Both the position numbers and the translations under genes were made by a program. Positions 9,297 through 22,715 of a DNA stretch of 64,000 nucleotides are shown here, piece after piece (position 1 is the first letter of the stretch; each line of letters opens with the position of its first letter). This DNA comes from Tsukamurella ocularis. GTDB taxonomy: Bacteria > Actinomycetota > Actinomycetes > Mycobacteriales > Mycobacteriaceae. The DNA is taken from NCBI RefSeq assembly GCF_024807615.1, contig NZ_JANUCJ010000003.1, positions 496,001 to 560,000 of the forward strand. Direction: 5' to 3'. The notes beneath the pieces are model-generated. The model was given only the letters and a program-made list of their open reading frames with translations. It was not told where the DNA came from and did no database searches.

Positions 9297-9332
9297 AACA
9301 TGACACCTTCTGTCATGTTCTCCTGGCATTCT
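9297..9332 (+). promoter_or_regulatory. Operator palindrome and -10 box between TIGR03086 and WYL-regulator genes
   Basis: A perfect inverted repeat, AACATGACA-N5-TGTCATGTT, spans 9297-9319. A -10-like CATTCT at 9327-9332 lies 7 bp before the ATG of the WYL regulator, so the palindrome covers the -35 region of a leaderless promoter. It also lies 21-43 bp upstream of the divergent TIGR03086 gene. Autorepression with co-control of the divergent gene is the simplest reading. Confidence 0.6.
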
Positions 9333-9339
9333 GAGATCC

Positions 9340-10257
9340 ATGCGTGCCGACCGCCTCCTGTCCGTCCTCATGCTGCTGCGCCACCGCGGCACCATGACCG
9401 CCGCGCAGATCGCCTCGGAGCTGGAGGTCTCCACCCGCACCGTGCTGCGAGACGTCGAGGCCCTCGGCGTCGCGGGCGTCCCCGTCTACACCGATCGCGG
9501 CCGCGGCGGCGGCATCCGCCTGCTCCCTGGCTACCGCACCGATCTCACGGGCCTCACCCTCGACGAGGCGAAGGCCCTGCTCGCCGGCGCGCCGGACTCC
9601 CCCGCCTTCGCGGGCGCCATGCGGAAGGTGGCGGCGGCGCTGCCGGAGGCGCACCGTCGGGAAGCGGCCGCCGCCGCCCAGCGGATCCACGTGCGCCCCG
9701 ACGGTTTCGCGCGCGCGCCCGAGCCCGACCCGCACCTCGGGGAGCTGCAGCGCGCCGTCATCGACGGGCTGCGGGTGCGGGCGACGTACCGGCCGCGCGG
9801 GGCCGATGCCGCCGAGCGGACGCTGGACCCCGTCGGCCTGGTCCACGCGGGTCAGGCCTGGTACCTCATGGCCCTGCGCGACGGCGAACGGCGCACCTAC
9901 CGCACCTCGCGGTTCTGCGCGGTGACGGTGCTCGACGAGACCGCGCGCCGCCCGGAGACGGTGGACCTGGCGGCCGAGTTCGAGGACTCGCGCGCATCCT
10001 TCCGCTCCGGGCACGAGGCGGTGGTCGTCGAGGTGCGCGCCGACGAGTACGGCTGGACCAAGCTTTCCGGGTTCGGGACGGTGGTCACGCCGCCCGGGCC
10101 CGACGGTGCCGGCACGCTCGGCTTCAGTGACGTCGGGCGCGCGGTGTGGGCTCTCTGGGGCGCGCTGCCGCACATCGAAGTGACGGGCCCGCCTGCGGTA
10201 CGAGCCGCGTTGGCGGCTCGGCTCGCCGAGGCGGCCGCAGCGCTCAGGACCGACTAG
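9340..10257 (+). CDS. WYL-domain transcriptional regulator (HTH_11 + WYL)
   Basis: A 305-residue regulator. Residues 1-60 are an HTH_11/DeoR-like winged helix (ADRLLSVLMLLRHRGTMTA, ELEVSTRTVLRDVEAL). After a linker, a WYL-type domain carries RATYRPR and GLVHAGQAWYLMALRDGERR; the namesake residues read W-Y-L at about residues 175-177. WYL proteins sense nucleic acid or small ligands and usually control adjacent genes, here most likely the divergent TIGR03086 pair. Its stop overlaps the convergent GntR gene's stop in a shared CTAG. It holds a 24-bp stretch also found at 41427. Confidence 0.88.
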   Translation: MRADRLLSVLMLLRHRGTMTAAQIASELEVSTRTVLRDVEALGVAGVPVYTDRGRGGGIRLLPGYRTDLTGLTLDEAKALLAGAPDSPAFAGAMRKVAAALPEAHRREAAAAAQRIHVRPDGFARAPEPDPHLGELQRAVIDGLRVRATYRPRGADAAERTLDPVGLVHAGQAWYLMALRDGERRTYRTSRFCAVTVLDETARRPETVDLAAEFEDSRASFRSGHEAVVVEVRADEYGWTKLSGFGTVVTPPGPDGAGTLGFSDVGRAVWALWGALPHIEVTGPPAVRAALAARLAEAAAALRTD

Positions 10258-10967
10258 GACGCGTCGTCGGCCATTGCCCGGCGGATCCAGCCCTCGACGC
10301 CCGCGATGTGCACCGTCGCGCACGCGCAGGCGACGTCGGCCTGACCGGCGACGAGGGCGTCGTAGATCTGCCGATGCTCGGCGATGGTGCGGGCGCGGGC
10401 GTCCTCTTGCTCAGTGCCGCGCCACATCCGCGCGCGCAAGGTCGGCGCCGAGAGGCCCGCGATGAGCGCCCGCAGCACGGGATTCCCGGACGCCTCGGCG
10501 ATCGTCTGATGGAACAGGATGTCCTGCTGCACCAGGGTTTCCACGGAGGCATCGGGCCCGCCGAGGGATAAGGTCTCCTCCAGGATCGCGAGCCCCTCGG
10601 CGGTGATCCGGTGCGCCGCCATCGCGGTGGCCGCCGGCTCGAGGATGCGGCGCACCTCGAAGAAGTGCAGCACCGAATCCTCCTGCTGGAAATCGACGAC
10701 GAATCCCATGGTGTCGAGCAACAGGGTGGGCTCGAGGCTCGTGACGTAGGTGCCGTCGCCCTGCCGGACGTCCAGGATCCGCAGCATCGTGAGCGCGCGG
10801 ATCGCCTCGCGAAGGGAGTTGCGGGACAGGCCGAGTCGGGCGGCGAGGTCGACCTCGCGCGGGAGCCGGCTCCCGGCGGGCAGCTCTCCGTCGGTGATCA
10901 TCGCCTTGAGCGTGCGGATCGCGTCGTCCGTCCGCGAGACCCGCCCGGCACCGTCGCTGGTCGGCAT
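10254..10967 (-). CDS. GntR-family (FadR/FCD type) transcriptional regulator
   Basis: A 237-residue FadR-subfamily regulator. The winged helix spans residues 12-80 (AARLGLSRNSLREAIRAL is the recognition region) and an all-helical FCD ligand domain follows, with the metal-coordinating pattern DILFHQTIAEASGN, AEHRQIYDALVAG and a late His. FCD regulators bind small organic acids. No obvious operon partner; the target is unknown. A TAGGAT -10 box (complement of 10974-10979) lies 6 bp before the ATG, implying a leaderless transcript. Confidence 0.88.
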   Translation of the reverse strand: MPTSDGAGRVSRTDDAIRTLKAMITDGELPAGSRLPREVDLAARLGLSRNSLREAIRALTMLRILDVRQGDGTYVTSLEPTLLLDTMGFVVDFQQEDSVLHFFEVRRILEPAATAMAAHRITAEGLAILEETLSLGGPDASVETLVQQDILFHQTIAEASGNPVLRALIAGLSAPTLRARMWRGTEQEDARARTIAEHRQIYDALVAGQADVACACATVHIAGVEGWIRRAMADDAS

Positions 10968-11100
10968 CGGGCAATCCTATGCGGCGGCAGGGCTCGGGCG
11001 GCCGCACAACGCCAGGCCCTCTATCCCGCCGAGCACGAGGCGACGCTCGGCCGGACCGCCCGGCGGGTCCACCGGCTGGGCGTCTGACCGGGTGCGACGC

Positions 11101-11436
11101 TCAGGCCAGGCCCACCCGGACGACGGTGCCCCGCGGCCCGGTGGTGGCCACGGCACGGCCCGTACGGTCACCGTCGGAGAAGTGGAGGGTGAGATCGGCG
11201 CCCTCGCCGAGGAAGTTGCGCCACCACTGTTTCTGCTCCGGCATCGCGACGCCGATGACGACCTCGTCGCCCTTGCGCTGATACGCGACCGGCAGTGAGA
11301 AGGACTTGCCGGACTTGCGGCCGGTGTAGCTGATGGTGACCATCGACTTGCCCAGCGCCGGCCCGACGACCGGCAGGGACAGCAGCGGCGTGAAAGCGGT
11401 GTTGAACAGCTTGGCTCCGCGTTGGAAGAGGTTCAT
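11101..11436 (-). CDS. Deazaflavin (F420)-dependent nitroreductase-family protein (DUF385)
   Basis: A 111-residue split-barrel protein like the Ddn/F420-dependent quinone reductase family. It shows TISYTGRKSGKSFSLPVAYQ (the conserved T-x-G-R-K-S-G region binding the F420 phosphate side) and WWRNFLGEGADLTL. Mycobacterial relatives use F420H2 to reduce quinones or nitro compounds. The start is MNLFQRG at 11436; a TACCGT -10 box (complement of 11443-11448) lies 6 bp upstream, so it is probably leaderless. Divergent from yccF. Confidence 0.85.
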   Translation of the reverse strand: MNLFQRGAKLFNTAFTPLLSLPVVGPALGKSMVTISYTGRKSGKSFSLPVAYQRKGDEVVIGVAMPEQKQWWRNFLGEGADLTLHFSDGDRTGRAVATTGPRGTVVRVGLA

Positions 11437-11470
11437 GACACCACGGTAGCCGCGTCGGCATACTGGGGTG

Positions 11471-11845
11471 GTGAAGCTGATCCTCAACATCATCTGGCTG
11501 GTGCTCTGCGGGTTCTGGATGGCCGTGGGGTACGCCGTCGCCGGGATCATCTGCTGCCTGCTCATCGTGACGATCCCGTTCGGACTGGCGTCGTTCCGTA
11601 TCGCCAACTACGCGCTGTGGCCGTTCGGGCGGACCGTCGTCGATCGTCCCGGCGCGGGCGCGGCGTCGCTGGTGGGGAACATCATCTGGCTGCTCGTCGC
11701 GGGGATATGGCTGGCGATCGGGCACATCCTCACCGGGATCGCGCTGTGCCTCACCATCATCGGCATCCCGCTGGCCGTCGCGAACTTCAAGATGATCCGG
11801 CTGTCGCTACTGCCCCTGGGCTCGGAGATCGTGCCGACGTCGTAG
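11471..11845 (+). CDS. YccF-domain inner-membrane protein
   Basis: A 124-residue protein with two copies of the YccF motif: NIIWLVLCGFWMAVGYAVAG near the start and NIIWLLVAGIWLAIGHILTG about 65 residues later, each followed by a TIPFG or IIGIPLA turn. Family function is unknown; it is an integral membrane protein. Two adjacent GTG codons (11468 and 11471) could start it. A CATACT -10 box at 11459-11464 is 6 bp before the second GTG, which gives the usual MKLILN N-terminus, so 11471 is preferred. Confidence 0.85.
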   Translation: MKLILNIIWLVLCGFWMAVGYAVAGIICCLLIVTIPFGLASFRIANYALWPFGRTVVDRPGAGAASLVGNIIWLLVAGIWLAIGHILTGIALCLTIIGIPLAVANFKMIRLSLLPLGSEIVPTS

Positions 11846-11860
11846 GTCCGAAGCCCGCGG

Positions 11861-12280
11861 TCAGCGGCCGAGGACCGCGCGGCGCAGGTCGGGGCGGCGG
11901 AGGATCATCGCGAGCCAGATCAGCAGACCCACGTAGACGCCCGAGAGCACGAAGCCGGCGATCGGCTGCTCGGCGCGCAGGTTGATCGCGACGGCGCCGC
12001 CGAGGTAGCCCGTGAGATAGACGGCGCCGATCACCGCGGTGCGCGGGATCGTCCACAGCACGACGCCGACGAGCAGAATCAGCCCGATGACCAGGATGTG
12101 CTTCTCCTGGAAGCCGAGCTTGCGCGTGCCGTCGATGACCGCCTGCGGCTTCGTCAGCTTGCCGACGACGTCGAAGACGAGGAACGCCCAGACCAGCACG
12201 GTGATCACCATGCCCGCGATCCACGACTTGGAGCGCCCCTGCGTAGCGGATTCTGTGGTTGCGGCTGCGTCGGTGGTCAT
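11861..12280 (-). CDS. DoxX-like integral membrane protein
   Basis: A 139-residue protein with four predicted membrane helices of the DoxX_2 type: a polar N-terminus, then WIAGMVITVLVWAFLVFDVV, the conserved loop KLTKPQAVIDGTRKLGF, and three further helices including TAVIGAVYLTGYLGGAVAIN. Family members are small quinone/redox-associated membrane proteins with few known reactions. Start ATG at 12280 has GGAG 6-9 bp upstream. Its 5' region carries stacked palindromes (12300-12354), so it is likely under a TetR- or MarR-type repressor not encoded next to it. Confidence 0.82.
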   Translation of the reverse strand: MTTDAAATTESATQGRSKSWIAGMVITVLVWAFLVFDVVGKLTKPQAVIDGTRKLGFQEKHILVIGLILLVGVVLWTIPRTAVIGAVYLTGYLGGAVAINLRAEQPIAGFVLSGVYVGLLIWLAMILRRPDLRRAVLGR

Positions 12281-12299
12281 GAGAGGCTCCTCGGTTCGG

Positions 12300-12354
12300 T
12301 GTTCACGGCGTGAACATCTGTAATGTTCACACCGTACACACAACCGATCGGTTG
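12300..12354 (-). promoter_or_regulatory. Stacked operator palindromes upstream of the DoxX-like gene
   Basis: Three dyads follow one another: TGTTCACGGCGTGAACA at 12300-12316, GTGAACAT-N5-ATGTTCAC at 12310-12330 (sharing the GTGAACA arm with the first), and CAACCGATCGGTTG at 12341-12354. All are perfect. The shared arm suggests cooperative or mutually exclusive binding of one dimeric repressor; the third site has an unrelated sequence and may bind a second regulator. Confidence 0.6.
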
Positions 12355-12391
12355 CGTCAATACGCCAGCCGTGCGGCGTCTCGTGGGGGAA

Positions 12392-12489
12392 TCGGCGCCG
12401 CGAGGGGGACGACTCCTCCCCCACCGCACGAACGGTGTCTCATGGGGGACGAAACGCCGGGGCCGCGAATCGGCGCGGCGCGGGGGACG
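12392..12489 (-). repeat. Dispersed intergenic stem-loop element, copy B (inverted)
   Basis: On the minus strand this copy has the same register as the others: first CGTCCCCC starting at 12489, second at offset 38 (12451) and the 5' stem arm GTGGGGG at offset 65 (12424). Its loop differs, reading AGGAGTCGT, and its 3' arm is CCCCCTC, so the stem has one mismatch. Flanking copies of the TCCCCC-ACG-N3-CGCCG unit extend the similarity to about 12371-12510. Confidence 0.72.
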
Positions 12490-12874
12490 GAATGCGGCGC
12501 GGGGGACGATGCCGGCGACGCCGGTTCCCAGCGGTTTCGGCAGCGGAATCGCAGGTCGCCGCCACCGAAACCGCCGGCAATCGCGCCGAACCACGCGCGA
12601 CGGCGGTACCCGCTGCCGATATCCGCGAGCGCTGCTGACTACCGGCAGCGCCGGCAATCATCGGCAGCGCAGAGAGCCGACCGCCGAACGATGGACGGGC
12701 GCGCCACGGCTGAGACTATGAGCAACGTCGGGAGCCGACGGACGAACGAGGGACGGGCGGAGGCGTCGCTGCGAACGGTTCTGCAGCCCCCGAAGCGCTA
12801 GCGAAGTGGGGCGAGGCCTAGTGAGCAGAGACGCCCCCGCCCGGCCGGCCACCAGGCACCGTCGGACCGACGAG

Positions 12875-12910
12875 AACGGCCCCCGACCTGCAAGCAGGTC
12901 GGGGGCCGTT
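12875..12910 (-). terminator. Intrinsic terminator of rpoBC
   Basis: A perfect 17-bp inverted repeat, AACGGCCCCCGACCTGC and its complement with two central bases, lies 15 bp after the rpoC stop. There is no long T tract, which is usual for actinobacterial terminators. Confidence 0.85.
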
Positions 12911-12924
12911 GTCAGCTACTCAGC

Positions 12925-16881
<3,957 letters not shown>

Positions 16882-16911
16882 TTCTCTCCTAATTCGTCCG
16901 GTTGGCGGGGG

Positions 16912-19900
16912 CTAGTTCGCGAGGTCTTCGGCGGAGGCGTTCTCGTTGCGCGAGAGGTTGATGCCGAGGTTGGCAGCAGCGCGCTCGAGGTCCTCGTCGT
17001 CGCCGTCGGCCATCTCGATGGCGGCACCGTCGGACGACAGCACCTCCACGTTCAGGCAGAGCGACTGGAGCTCCTTGAGGAGCACCTTGAACGACTCGGG
17101 GATGCCGGGCTCGGGGATGTTCTCGCCCTTGACGATCGCCTCGTACACCTTCACGCGGCCGACCACATCGTCCGACTTGATGGTGAGCAGCTCCTGCAGG
17201 GTGTAGGCGGCGCCGTACGCCTGCATCGCCCAGCACTCCATCTCGCCGAAGCGCTGTCCACCGAACTGCGCCTTACCACCCAGCGGCTGCTGCGTGATCA
17301 TCGAGTACGGACCGGTGGAGCGGGCGTGGATCTTCTCGTCCACCAGGTGGTGGAGCTTGAGGATGTACATGTAGCCGATGGCCACCGGGTACGGGAAGGG
17401 CTCGCCCGAGCGACCGTCGAACAGCGTCGCCTTGCCGTCGGCGCCGACCATGACGTCGCCGTCGCGGTTGGCCAGCGTCGAGCCCAGCAGGCCCGCCAGC
17501 TCCTCGTCGCGGGCGCCGTCGAACACCGGCGTCGCGGTGTTGGTGTCCTTGGGCTGGCTGTACATCTCCTCCGGGAGCGCGGACGCCCAGTCGGGGATGT
17601 TCCCGTTCTCGTCGCGCACGTCCCAGCCGGTCTTGGCGACCCACCCGAGGTGCGTCTCCAGGATCTGGCCGATGTTCATACGACGGGGCACGCCGTGCGT
17701 GTTGAGGATGATGTCGACCGGGGTGCCGTCGGGCAGGAAGGGCATGTCCTCGGCGGGGAGGATCTTGCCGATGACGCCCTTGTTGCCGTGACGGCCGGCC
17801 AGCTTGTCGCCGTCCTGGACCTTGCGCTTCTGGGCCACGTACACGCGGACCAGCTCGTTCACGCCGGGGGCCAGCTCGTCGTCGTCGTCGCGCGAGAAGA
17901 CGCGGACGCCGATGACCTTGCCGGTCTCGCCGTGGGGCACCTTGAGCGACGTGTCGCGGACCTCGCGCGCCTTCTCACCGAAGATCGCGCGGAGCAGCCG
18001 CTCCTCCGGGGTCAGCTCGGTCTCGCCCTTCGGGGTGACCTTGCCGACCAGGATGTCGCCGTCGCGGACCTCGGCGCCGATGCGGATGATGCCGCGCTCG
18101 TCGAGATCGGCCAGCACCTCGTCGGAGACGTTCGGGATGTCCCGGGTGATCTCCTCGGCGCCCAGCTTCGTGTCGCGGGCATCGATCTCGTGCTCCTCGA
18201 TGTGGATGGACGTGAGCACGTCCTCCTCCACCAGGCGCTGCGAGAGGATGATCGCGTCCTCGTAGTTGTGGCCCTCCCACGGCATGATCGCCACGAGCAG
18301 GTTCTTGCCGAGCGCCATCTCACCGTTGTCGGTGCAGGGGCCGTCGGCCAGGACCTGGCCGGCCTCGACGTGCTGGCCGGCGTTCACGATCGGACGCTGG
18401 TTGGCGCAGGTGCCCTGGTTCGACCGCGCGAACTTGCGCAGCTTGTAGGTCTTGCGCGTGCCCTCGTCGGCCATGACGGTGATGAAGTCGGCCGAGACCT
18501 CCTCCACGACGCCCGGCTTCTCGGTGATGACGACGTCGCCGGCGTCGACCGCGGCGCGCAGCTCCATACCGGTGCCGACCAGCGGCGACTCGGAACGGAC
18601 CAGCGGCACGGCCTGACGCTGCATGTTCGCACCCATGAGGGCACGGTTGGCGTCGTCGTGCTCGAGGAACGGGATCATCGCGGTCGCGACCGAGACCATC
18701 TGGCGCGGCGAGATGTCCATGTACTCCACGGCGGAGACGGGGACGAACTCCACCTCGGAGCCGCGCTTGCGCACGAGCACCTTGTCGTCGGTCAGGCGGC
18801 CGTCGGCGTCGGTGGTCGCATTCGCCTGCGCGATGTAGTAGCGATCCTCCTCGTCGGCCGTCATGTAGACGATCTCGTCGGTGGTCTTGCCGTCCGTGAC
18901 CTTGCGGTACGGAGTCTCGATGAAGCCGAACGGGTTGACCCGCGCGTACACCGACAGCGAACCGATCAGGCCGATGTTCGGGCCCTCAGGGGTCTCGATC
19001 GGGCACATGCGGCCGTAGTGCGACGGGTGGACGTCGCGGACCTCAAGGCCGGCGCGCTCACGCGACAGACCGCCGGGGCCGAGCGCCGACAGGCGACGCT
19101 TGTGGGTCAGGCCCGACAGCGGGTTGTTCTGATCCATGAACTGCGAGAGCTGCGAGGTGCCGAAGAACTCCTTGATCGCCGCCGAGACCGGGCGGATGTT
19201 GATCAGGGTCTGCGGGGTGATCGCCTCGACGTCCTGCGTGGTCATGCGCTCGCGGACGACGCGCTCCATGCGGGACAGGCCCACGCGGAGCTGGTTCTGG
19301 ATCAGCTCGCCGACGGTGCGCAGGCGACGGTTGCCGAAGTGGTCGATGTCGTCGACCTCGACGGGGACCTCGACGCCGTCCGGCACGGTCATGTAGGTGA
19401 GCTGCTCCGACGGCGCCTCGTGCAGGCGCACGAGGTACTCGATCGTCGCAACGATGTCCTCCTCGGTGAGCACCAGCGGCTGCGTGCCGTCGGAGTTCGC
19501 CGGGAGACCGAGCTTCTTGTTGAGCTTGTACCGGCCGACGCGGGCCAGGTCGTAGCGCTTCTCCTTGAAGAACAGGTTCTCCAGCAGGGTCTGTGCCGAC
19601 TCCTTCGTGGGCGGCTCGCCCGGGCGCAGCTTGCGGTAGATGTCGAGCAGGGCCTCGTCGGTGCCGGCCGTGTTGTCCTTCTCGAGGGTGGACCGCATGA
19701 TCTCCGAGAAGCCGAAGCGCTCGAGGATCTGCTCCGTGGTCCAACCGAGCGCCTTGAGCAGCACGGTGACGGGCTGGCGGCGCTTGCGGTCGATGCGGAC
19801 ACCGACGGTGTCGCGCTTGTCGACGTCGAACTCGAGCCACGCACCGCGGGCCGGGATGACCTTGACGCTGTGCAGCGGCTTCTCGGTCGACTTGTCGATG

Positions 19901-20427
19901 TTCTCGTCGAAGTACACGCCCGGGCTACGGACGAGCTGCGAGACGACGACGCGCTCGGTGCCGTTGATGATGAACGTGCCCTTGTCCGTCATCATGGGGA
20001 AATCGCCCATGAAAACGGTCTGCGACTTGATCTCGCCGGTGTTGTTGTTGATGAACTCGGCGGTGACGAACAGCGGTGCCGCGTACGTCATGTCCTTGTC
20101 CTTGCACTCCTCGATCGAGGCCTTGACCTCGTCGAAGCGCGGATCGGAGAAGGAGAGAGACATCGAGCCCGAGAAGTCCTCGATCGGAGACAGCTCAGCG
20201 AGGATGTCCTCCAGACCGCCGGTGGGCTGTGCCTCGCCGCGCGCAGCGGCCTTGTCCCGCCAAGCGGGCGTACCGACGAGCCAGTCGAACGAGTCGATCT
20301 GCAGGTCGAGCAGGCCCGGTACGGGAAGCGGCTCGGAGATCTTCGCGAACGACACGCGCTTGGGCGCTCCGGGCACCACGGCGTCGTTCTGATCGTTCTG
20401 AGTCTGGCTGGAGACGGAGACTGCCAA
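16912..20427 (-). CDS. rpoB: DNA-directed RNA polymerase subunit beta
   Basis: A 1171-residue beta subunit. The start is a TTG at 20425-20427 ([13 protein letters not shown], then [13 protein letters not shown]), preceded by GAGGA 6-10 bp upstream, matching the TTG start annotated for the M. tuberculosis gene. The rifampicin region reads SQLSQFMDQ, then [11 protein letters not shown], with Asp, His and Ser at the three main resistance positions, i.e. a drug-sensitive wild-type sequence. A GCACCGTCGGA decamer site lies inside the C-terminal coding region (17024). First gene of the rpoBC operon. Confidence 0.98.
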   Translation of the reverse strand: MAVSVSSQTQNDQNDAVVPGAPKRVSFAKISEPLPVPGLLDLQIDSFDWLVGTPAWRDKAAARGEAQPTGGLEDILAELSPIEDFSGSMSLSFSDPRFDEVKASIEECKDKDMTYAAPLFVTAEFINNNTGEIKSQTVFMGDFPMMTDKGTFIINGTERVVVSQLVRSPGVYFDENIDKSTEKPLHSVKVIPARGAWLEFDVDKRDTVGVRIDRKRRQPVTVLLKALGWTTEQILERFGFSEIMRSTLEKDNTAGTDEALLDIYRKLRPGEPPTKESAQTLLENLFFKEKRYDLARVGRYKLNKKLGLPANSDGTQPLVLTEEDIVATIEYLVRLHEAPSEQLTYMTVPDGVEVPVEVDDIDHFGNRRLRTVGELIQNQLRVGLSRMERVVRERMTTQDVEAITPQTLINIRPVSAAIKEFFGTSQLSQFMDQNNPLSGLTHKRRLSALGPGGLSRERAGLEVRDVHPSHYGRMCPIETPEGPNIGLIGSLSVYARVNPFGFIETPYRKVTDGKTTDEIVYMTADEEDRYYIAQANATTDADGRLTDDKVLVRKRGSEVEFVPVSAVEYMDISPRQMVSVATAMIPFLEHDDANRALMGANMQRQAVPLVRSESPLVGTGMELRAAVDAGDVVITEKPGVVEEVSADFITVMADEGTRKTYKLRKFARSNQGTCANQRPIVNAGQHVEAGQVLADGPCTDNGEMALGKNLLVAIMPWEGHNYEDAIILSQRLVEEDVLTSIHIEEHEIDARDTKLGAEEITRDIPNVSDEVLADLDERGIIRIGAEVRDGDILVGKVTPKGETELTPEERLLRAIFGEKAREVRDTSLKVPHGETGKVIGVRVFSRDDDDELAPGVNELVRVYVAQKRKVQDGDKLAGRHGNKGVIGKILPAEDMPFLPDGTPVDIILNTHGVPRRMNIGQILETHLGWVAKTGWDVRDENGNIPDWASALPEEMYSQPKDTNTATPVFDGARDEELAGLLGSTLANRDGDVMVGADGKATLFDGRSGEPFPYPVAIGYMYILKLHHLVDEKIHARSTGPYSMITQQPLGGKAQFGGQRFGEMECWAMQAYGAAYTLQELLTIKSDDVVGRVKVYEAIVKGENIPEPGIPESFKVLLKELQSLCLNVEVLSSDGAAIEMADGDDEDLERAAANLGINLSRNENASAEDLAN

Positions 20428-20547
20428 GATGCGTCCTCTGCTGTGACTAGTAACGTTGCCAAAATTGTGCTGACGGCAACCCGCAGAGTACGGCCCCATT
20501 CGAGGGCGAATATTCAGATGGGCAGGAGGCAGCCAGCGCAACGTCCA

Positions 20548-20576
20548 ACATTAACAGAGGAATGTCCACCCCGCAA
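20548..20576 (-). promoter_or_regulatory. Candidate rpoB promoter
   Basis: On the minus strand, TTGCGG (complement of 20571-20576) and TAATGT (complement of 20548-20553) are separated by 17 bp, a good sigma-A type arrangement, giving a leader of roughly 115 nt. A second, weaker candidate (TTGACG, complement of 20780-20785) lies further upstream with an 18-20 bp spacer. Confidence 0.5.
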
Positions 20577-20836
20577 GGGGCAGTCCAGACTAAGCCCCGA
20601 GAGGCTTGGGCGCAAGCATGACGCGCGCCGTTCTTCGAACACCGGCATCGTCGGTCGGCTGTGCCGTCGGCCCCGGCCGCGGGCTGGCTGCCGTGCGGGC
20701 CGGAAGCACCCGAGGATGCTCTCACGTGGACACGAGCACATCGCGTCCTGCCGATAACTGTGACCCGAATCCGCGCGGACGTCAAGCGAAACCGCCGATT
20801 TCCTTCGAATATCGGGGCCGACCCCACCCCGGAGAC

Positions 20837-20877
20837 GCCGACACCGGCCCGGGAAGCGCTTCCGGGCCGGTGTCGGC
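20837..20877 (-). terminator. Terminator of mkl/mceG
   Basis: A long hairpin with arms beginning GCCGACACCGGCCCGG and ending in the complementary sequence, with a single bulged G, lies 20 bp after the stop of the ABC transporter gene. It also isolates the rpoB promoter region. Confidence 0.8.
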
Positions 20878-20896
20878 AGTTACTACGACGGTGCGG

Positions 20897-22063
20897 TCAG
20901 CGCCCGTCCTCGACCTTCGGCAAGTGGTCGGTGGGATTCTCATCCACCTGCGTCACCTGGTAGGCCGACGTCGGCGACTCGTCACCGGCGTACTCCTGCT
21001 GGATCGAGACGGGAGCCGTCTCGGGGACCTGCTGGTACTGCTCCGCCACCGCGGCGACAGGGACCGTCGTGGCGTAGTCGGCCGGATCGTCGCCGAGGTC
21101 GCGGCGGATGGCGATCTGCGCCTTCTCCGGCAGCGTCGGCAGGATCTGGCGGACACGGGCCTTGCGTCGCTGCTCGCCCTTGCGGGGCGGCATGCCCGGC
21201 GTGGGCTGCATCTGCGGGGCGATCTCGTCCGGGACGTCGACGCCACCGTCGGAGTGGCCGGCGGCGACGCGGGCGAGCTCCGCCTCCATCTGCGCCGAGT
21301 CCTTCTCCTCCGACATGCCGATCGGGCCGATCATCGAACCGGATAGGAACTGCTTGACCACGGGCTCCTCCGAGGTGAGCAGCACCTCGCGGGGGCCGAA
21401 CATCACCAGATGCTTGAGGAAGAGCATGCCCATGTTGTCCGGCACCGTGCGGGCGATGTTGATGTTGTGCGAGACGATCAGCGTCGTGCAGTCGATCTGC
21501 GCGTTGATGTCCATCAGCAGCTGGCTGGTGTAGGTGGTACGCACGGGATCCAGGCCCGAGTCCGGCTCGTCGACGAGCATGATCTTCGGGTCCATCACGA
21601 GCGCGCGGGCCAGGCCGGCGCGCTTACGCATACCGCCGGAGATCTCGCCCGGGAGCTTGTCCTCAGCGCCGATCAGACCGACCATCTCGAGCTTCTCCAT
21701 CGTGATCTGACGGATCTCGCTCTCCTTCTTCTTCGTGTGCTCACGAAGGGGGAAGGCCGTGTTGTCGTACAGGTTCATCGAGCCGAACAGCGCGCCGTCC
21801 TGGAACAGCACACCGAACATCTTGCGGATCTCGTACAGCTCCGAGGACGTACACGTGAGGATGTCCGTGCCGTCGATGATGATCTCGCCCTCCTCCGGGC
21901 GCAGCAGACCGATCAGGGACTTCAAGAACACCGACTTACCGGTACCCGACGGGCCGAGCAGAACCGAGACCTCGCCCGCGGGCAGGGTCAACGAAACGTC
22001 GGACCAGATGTTCTGGGACCCGAACGACTTCGTCAGGTTCTTGGTAGTTACTTCGACACCCAC
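20897..22063 (-). CDS. mkl: Mce-system ABC transporter ATPase
   Basis: A 388-residue ABC ATPase, orthologue of mycobacterial Mkl/MceG, which energises the Mce lipid importers. Walker A is GPSGTGKS near residue 38, the signature is ISGGMRKRAGLARAL and Walker B is MLVDEPDSGLDPV; the mycobacterial block ALFGSMNLYDNTAFPLREHT is intact. A C-terminal tail of about 120 residues, rich in Pro/Gln, is beyond the ATPase core. The GTG start at 22063 follows AAAGG at good distance. No mce operon is in the window, so it works in trans. It sits between rplL and rpoB as in M. tuberculosis. Confidence 0.93.
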   Translation of the reverse strand: MGVEVTTKNLTKSFGSQNIWSDVSLTLPAGEVSVLLGPSGTGKSVFLKSLIGLLRPEEGEIIIDGTDILTCTSSELYEIRKMFGVLFQDGALFGSMNLYDNTAFPLREHTKKKESEIRQITMEKLEMVGLIGAEDKLPGEISGGMRKRAGLARALVMDPKIMLVDEPDSGLDPVRTTYTSQLLMDINAQIDCTTLIVSHNINIARTVPDNMGMLFLKHLVMFGPREVLLTSEEPVVKQFLSGSMIGPIGMSEEKDSAQMEAELARVAAGHSDGGVDVPDEIAPQMQPTPGMPPRKGEQRRKARVRQILPTLPEKAQIAIRRDLGDDPADYATTVPVAAVAEQYQQVPETAPVSIQQEYAGDESPTSAYQVTQVDENPTDHLPKVEDGR

Positions 22064-22193
22064 TGTCGAGACCTTTCGTCGCTTCCAGGTGTGGCTCGCG
22101 CCACAGACCGCTGGGAGCACAGTACCCCAGTACCCGCTGGTGGCGGTACCGGACCTGTTCGCTTCGGACGGGGCGGCACCGTCGGAAACGAGA

Positions 22194-22226
22194 ACCGCCC
22201 CGTCGCACTGGGCGACGGGGCGGTTA
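22194..22226 (-). terminator. Terminator of the rplJL operon
   Basis: A perfect 14-bp stem, AACCGCCCCGTCGC with its complement around a 5-base loop, lies 25 bp after the rplL stop. Confidence 0.88.
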
Positions 22227-22250
22227 CAGCACTGACGTGCGGTTCGGTTA

Positions 22251-22643
22251 TTACTTGACCGAAACCGACGCGCCGGCCTCCTCGAGCTTGGCCTTGGCAG
22301 CCTCGGCGGCGTCCTTGTCGACCTTCTCCAGGATCGCCTTGGGGGCGCCCTCGACGAGGTCCTTGGCCTCCTTCAGGCCGAGGCCCGAAACCAGCTCGCG
22401 GACGACCTTGATGACCTGGATCTTCTTGTCGCCGGCGCCATCGAGGATGACGTCGAACTCGTCCTGCTCGGCAGCGGCGTCGGCGCCGCCGGCGGCGGGG
22501 GCCGCACCGGCAGCCGCGACGGCGACCGGAGCAGCAGCGGTGACCTCGAAGGTCTCCTCGAAGGCCTTCACGAACTCGCTGAGCTCGAGCAGGGTGAGCT
22601 CCTTGAACTGGTCAAGCAACTCGTCGGTGGTGAGCTTCGCCAT
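22251..22643 (-). CDS. rplL: 50S ribosomal protein L7/L12
   Basis: A 130-residue stalk protein. The N-terminal dimerisation helices (residues 1-35), an Ala-rich flexible hinge ([17 protein letters not shown]) and the conserved C-terminal factor-binding domain ([35 protein letters not shown]) are all present. Multiple copies bind L10 and recruit EF-Tu and EF-G. It follows rplJ by 72 bp in the same operon and ends at a hairpin terminator. Confidence 0.98.
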   Translation of the reverse strand: MAKLTTDELLDQFKELTLLELSEFVKAFEETFEVTAAAPVAVAAAGAAPAAGGADAAAEQDEFDVILDGAGDKKIQVIKVVRELVSGLGLKEAKDLVEGAPKAILEKVDKDAAEAAKAKLEEAGASVSVK

Positions 22644-22715
22644 GGTGGCGTCCTTCCGTTAGAACTTGCTCGCTGATCCGCGAGGCAAGGGGTGGTGTGC
22701 TGGGGATCAGCGGTA

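Larger units (their letters stand above)
12281..12924. other. Long intergenic region without a convincing gene
   Basis: This 644-bp stretch between the DoxX-like gene and the rpoC terminus holds the operator cluster, stem-loop element copy B (12392-12489), an imperfect 28-bp direct repeat (12674-12701 and 12732-12759, 25 of 28 identical), one GCACCGTCGGA site at 12856 and the rpoC terminator. Open frames crossing it are low-complexity Arg/Ala/Gly readings of the repeats; no start with ribosome binding site plus conserved protein is seen. Confidence 0.7.
20428..20896. other. rpoB leader and upstream intergenic region
   Basis: This 469-bp region carries the rpoB promoter candidates, an interrupted dyad GTTGCC-N14-GGCAAC (20455-20480) close to the rpoB start that could fold in the leader RNA, and the mkl terminator (20837-20877). 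I see no gene in it. Confidence 0.7.

Noticed and set aside
10990-11087. Plus-strand reading AAQRQALYPAEHEATLGRTA ending in a stop at 11087, looking like the C-terminus of a lost gene
   Set aside because: Only about 30 codons look protein-like, there is no start or family match, and it lies in the short gap between two minus-strand genes; a gene remnant is possible but unsupported.
12310-12801. Open frames of 100-160 codons across the DoxX-rpoC gap
   Set aside because: They translate the stem-loop element and other repeats into Arg/Gly/Ala-rich sequence, with no ribosome binding site or conserved protein.
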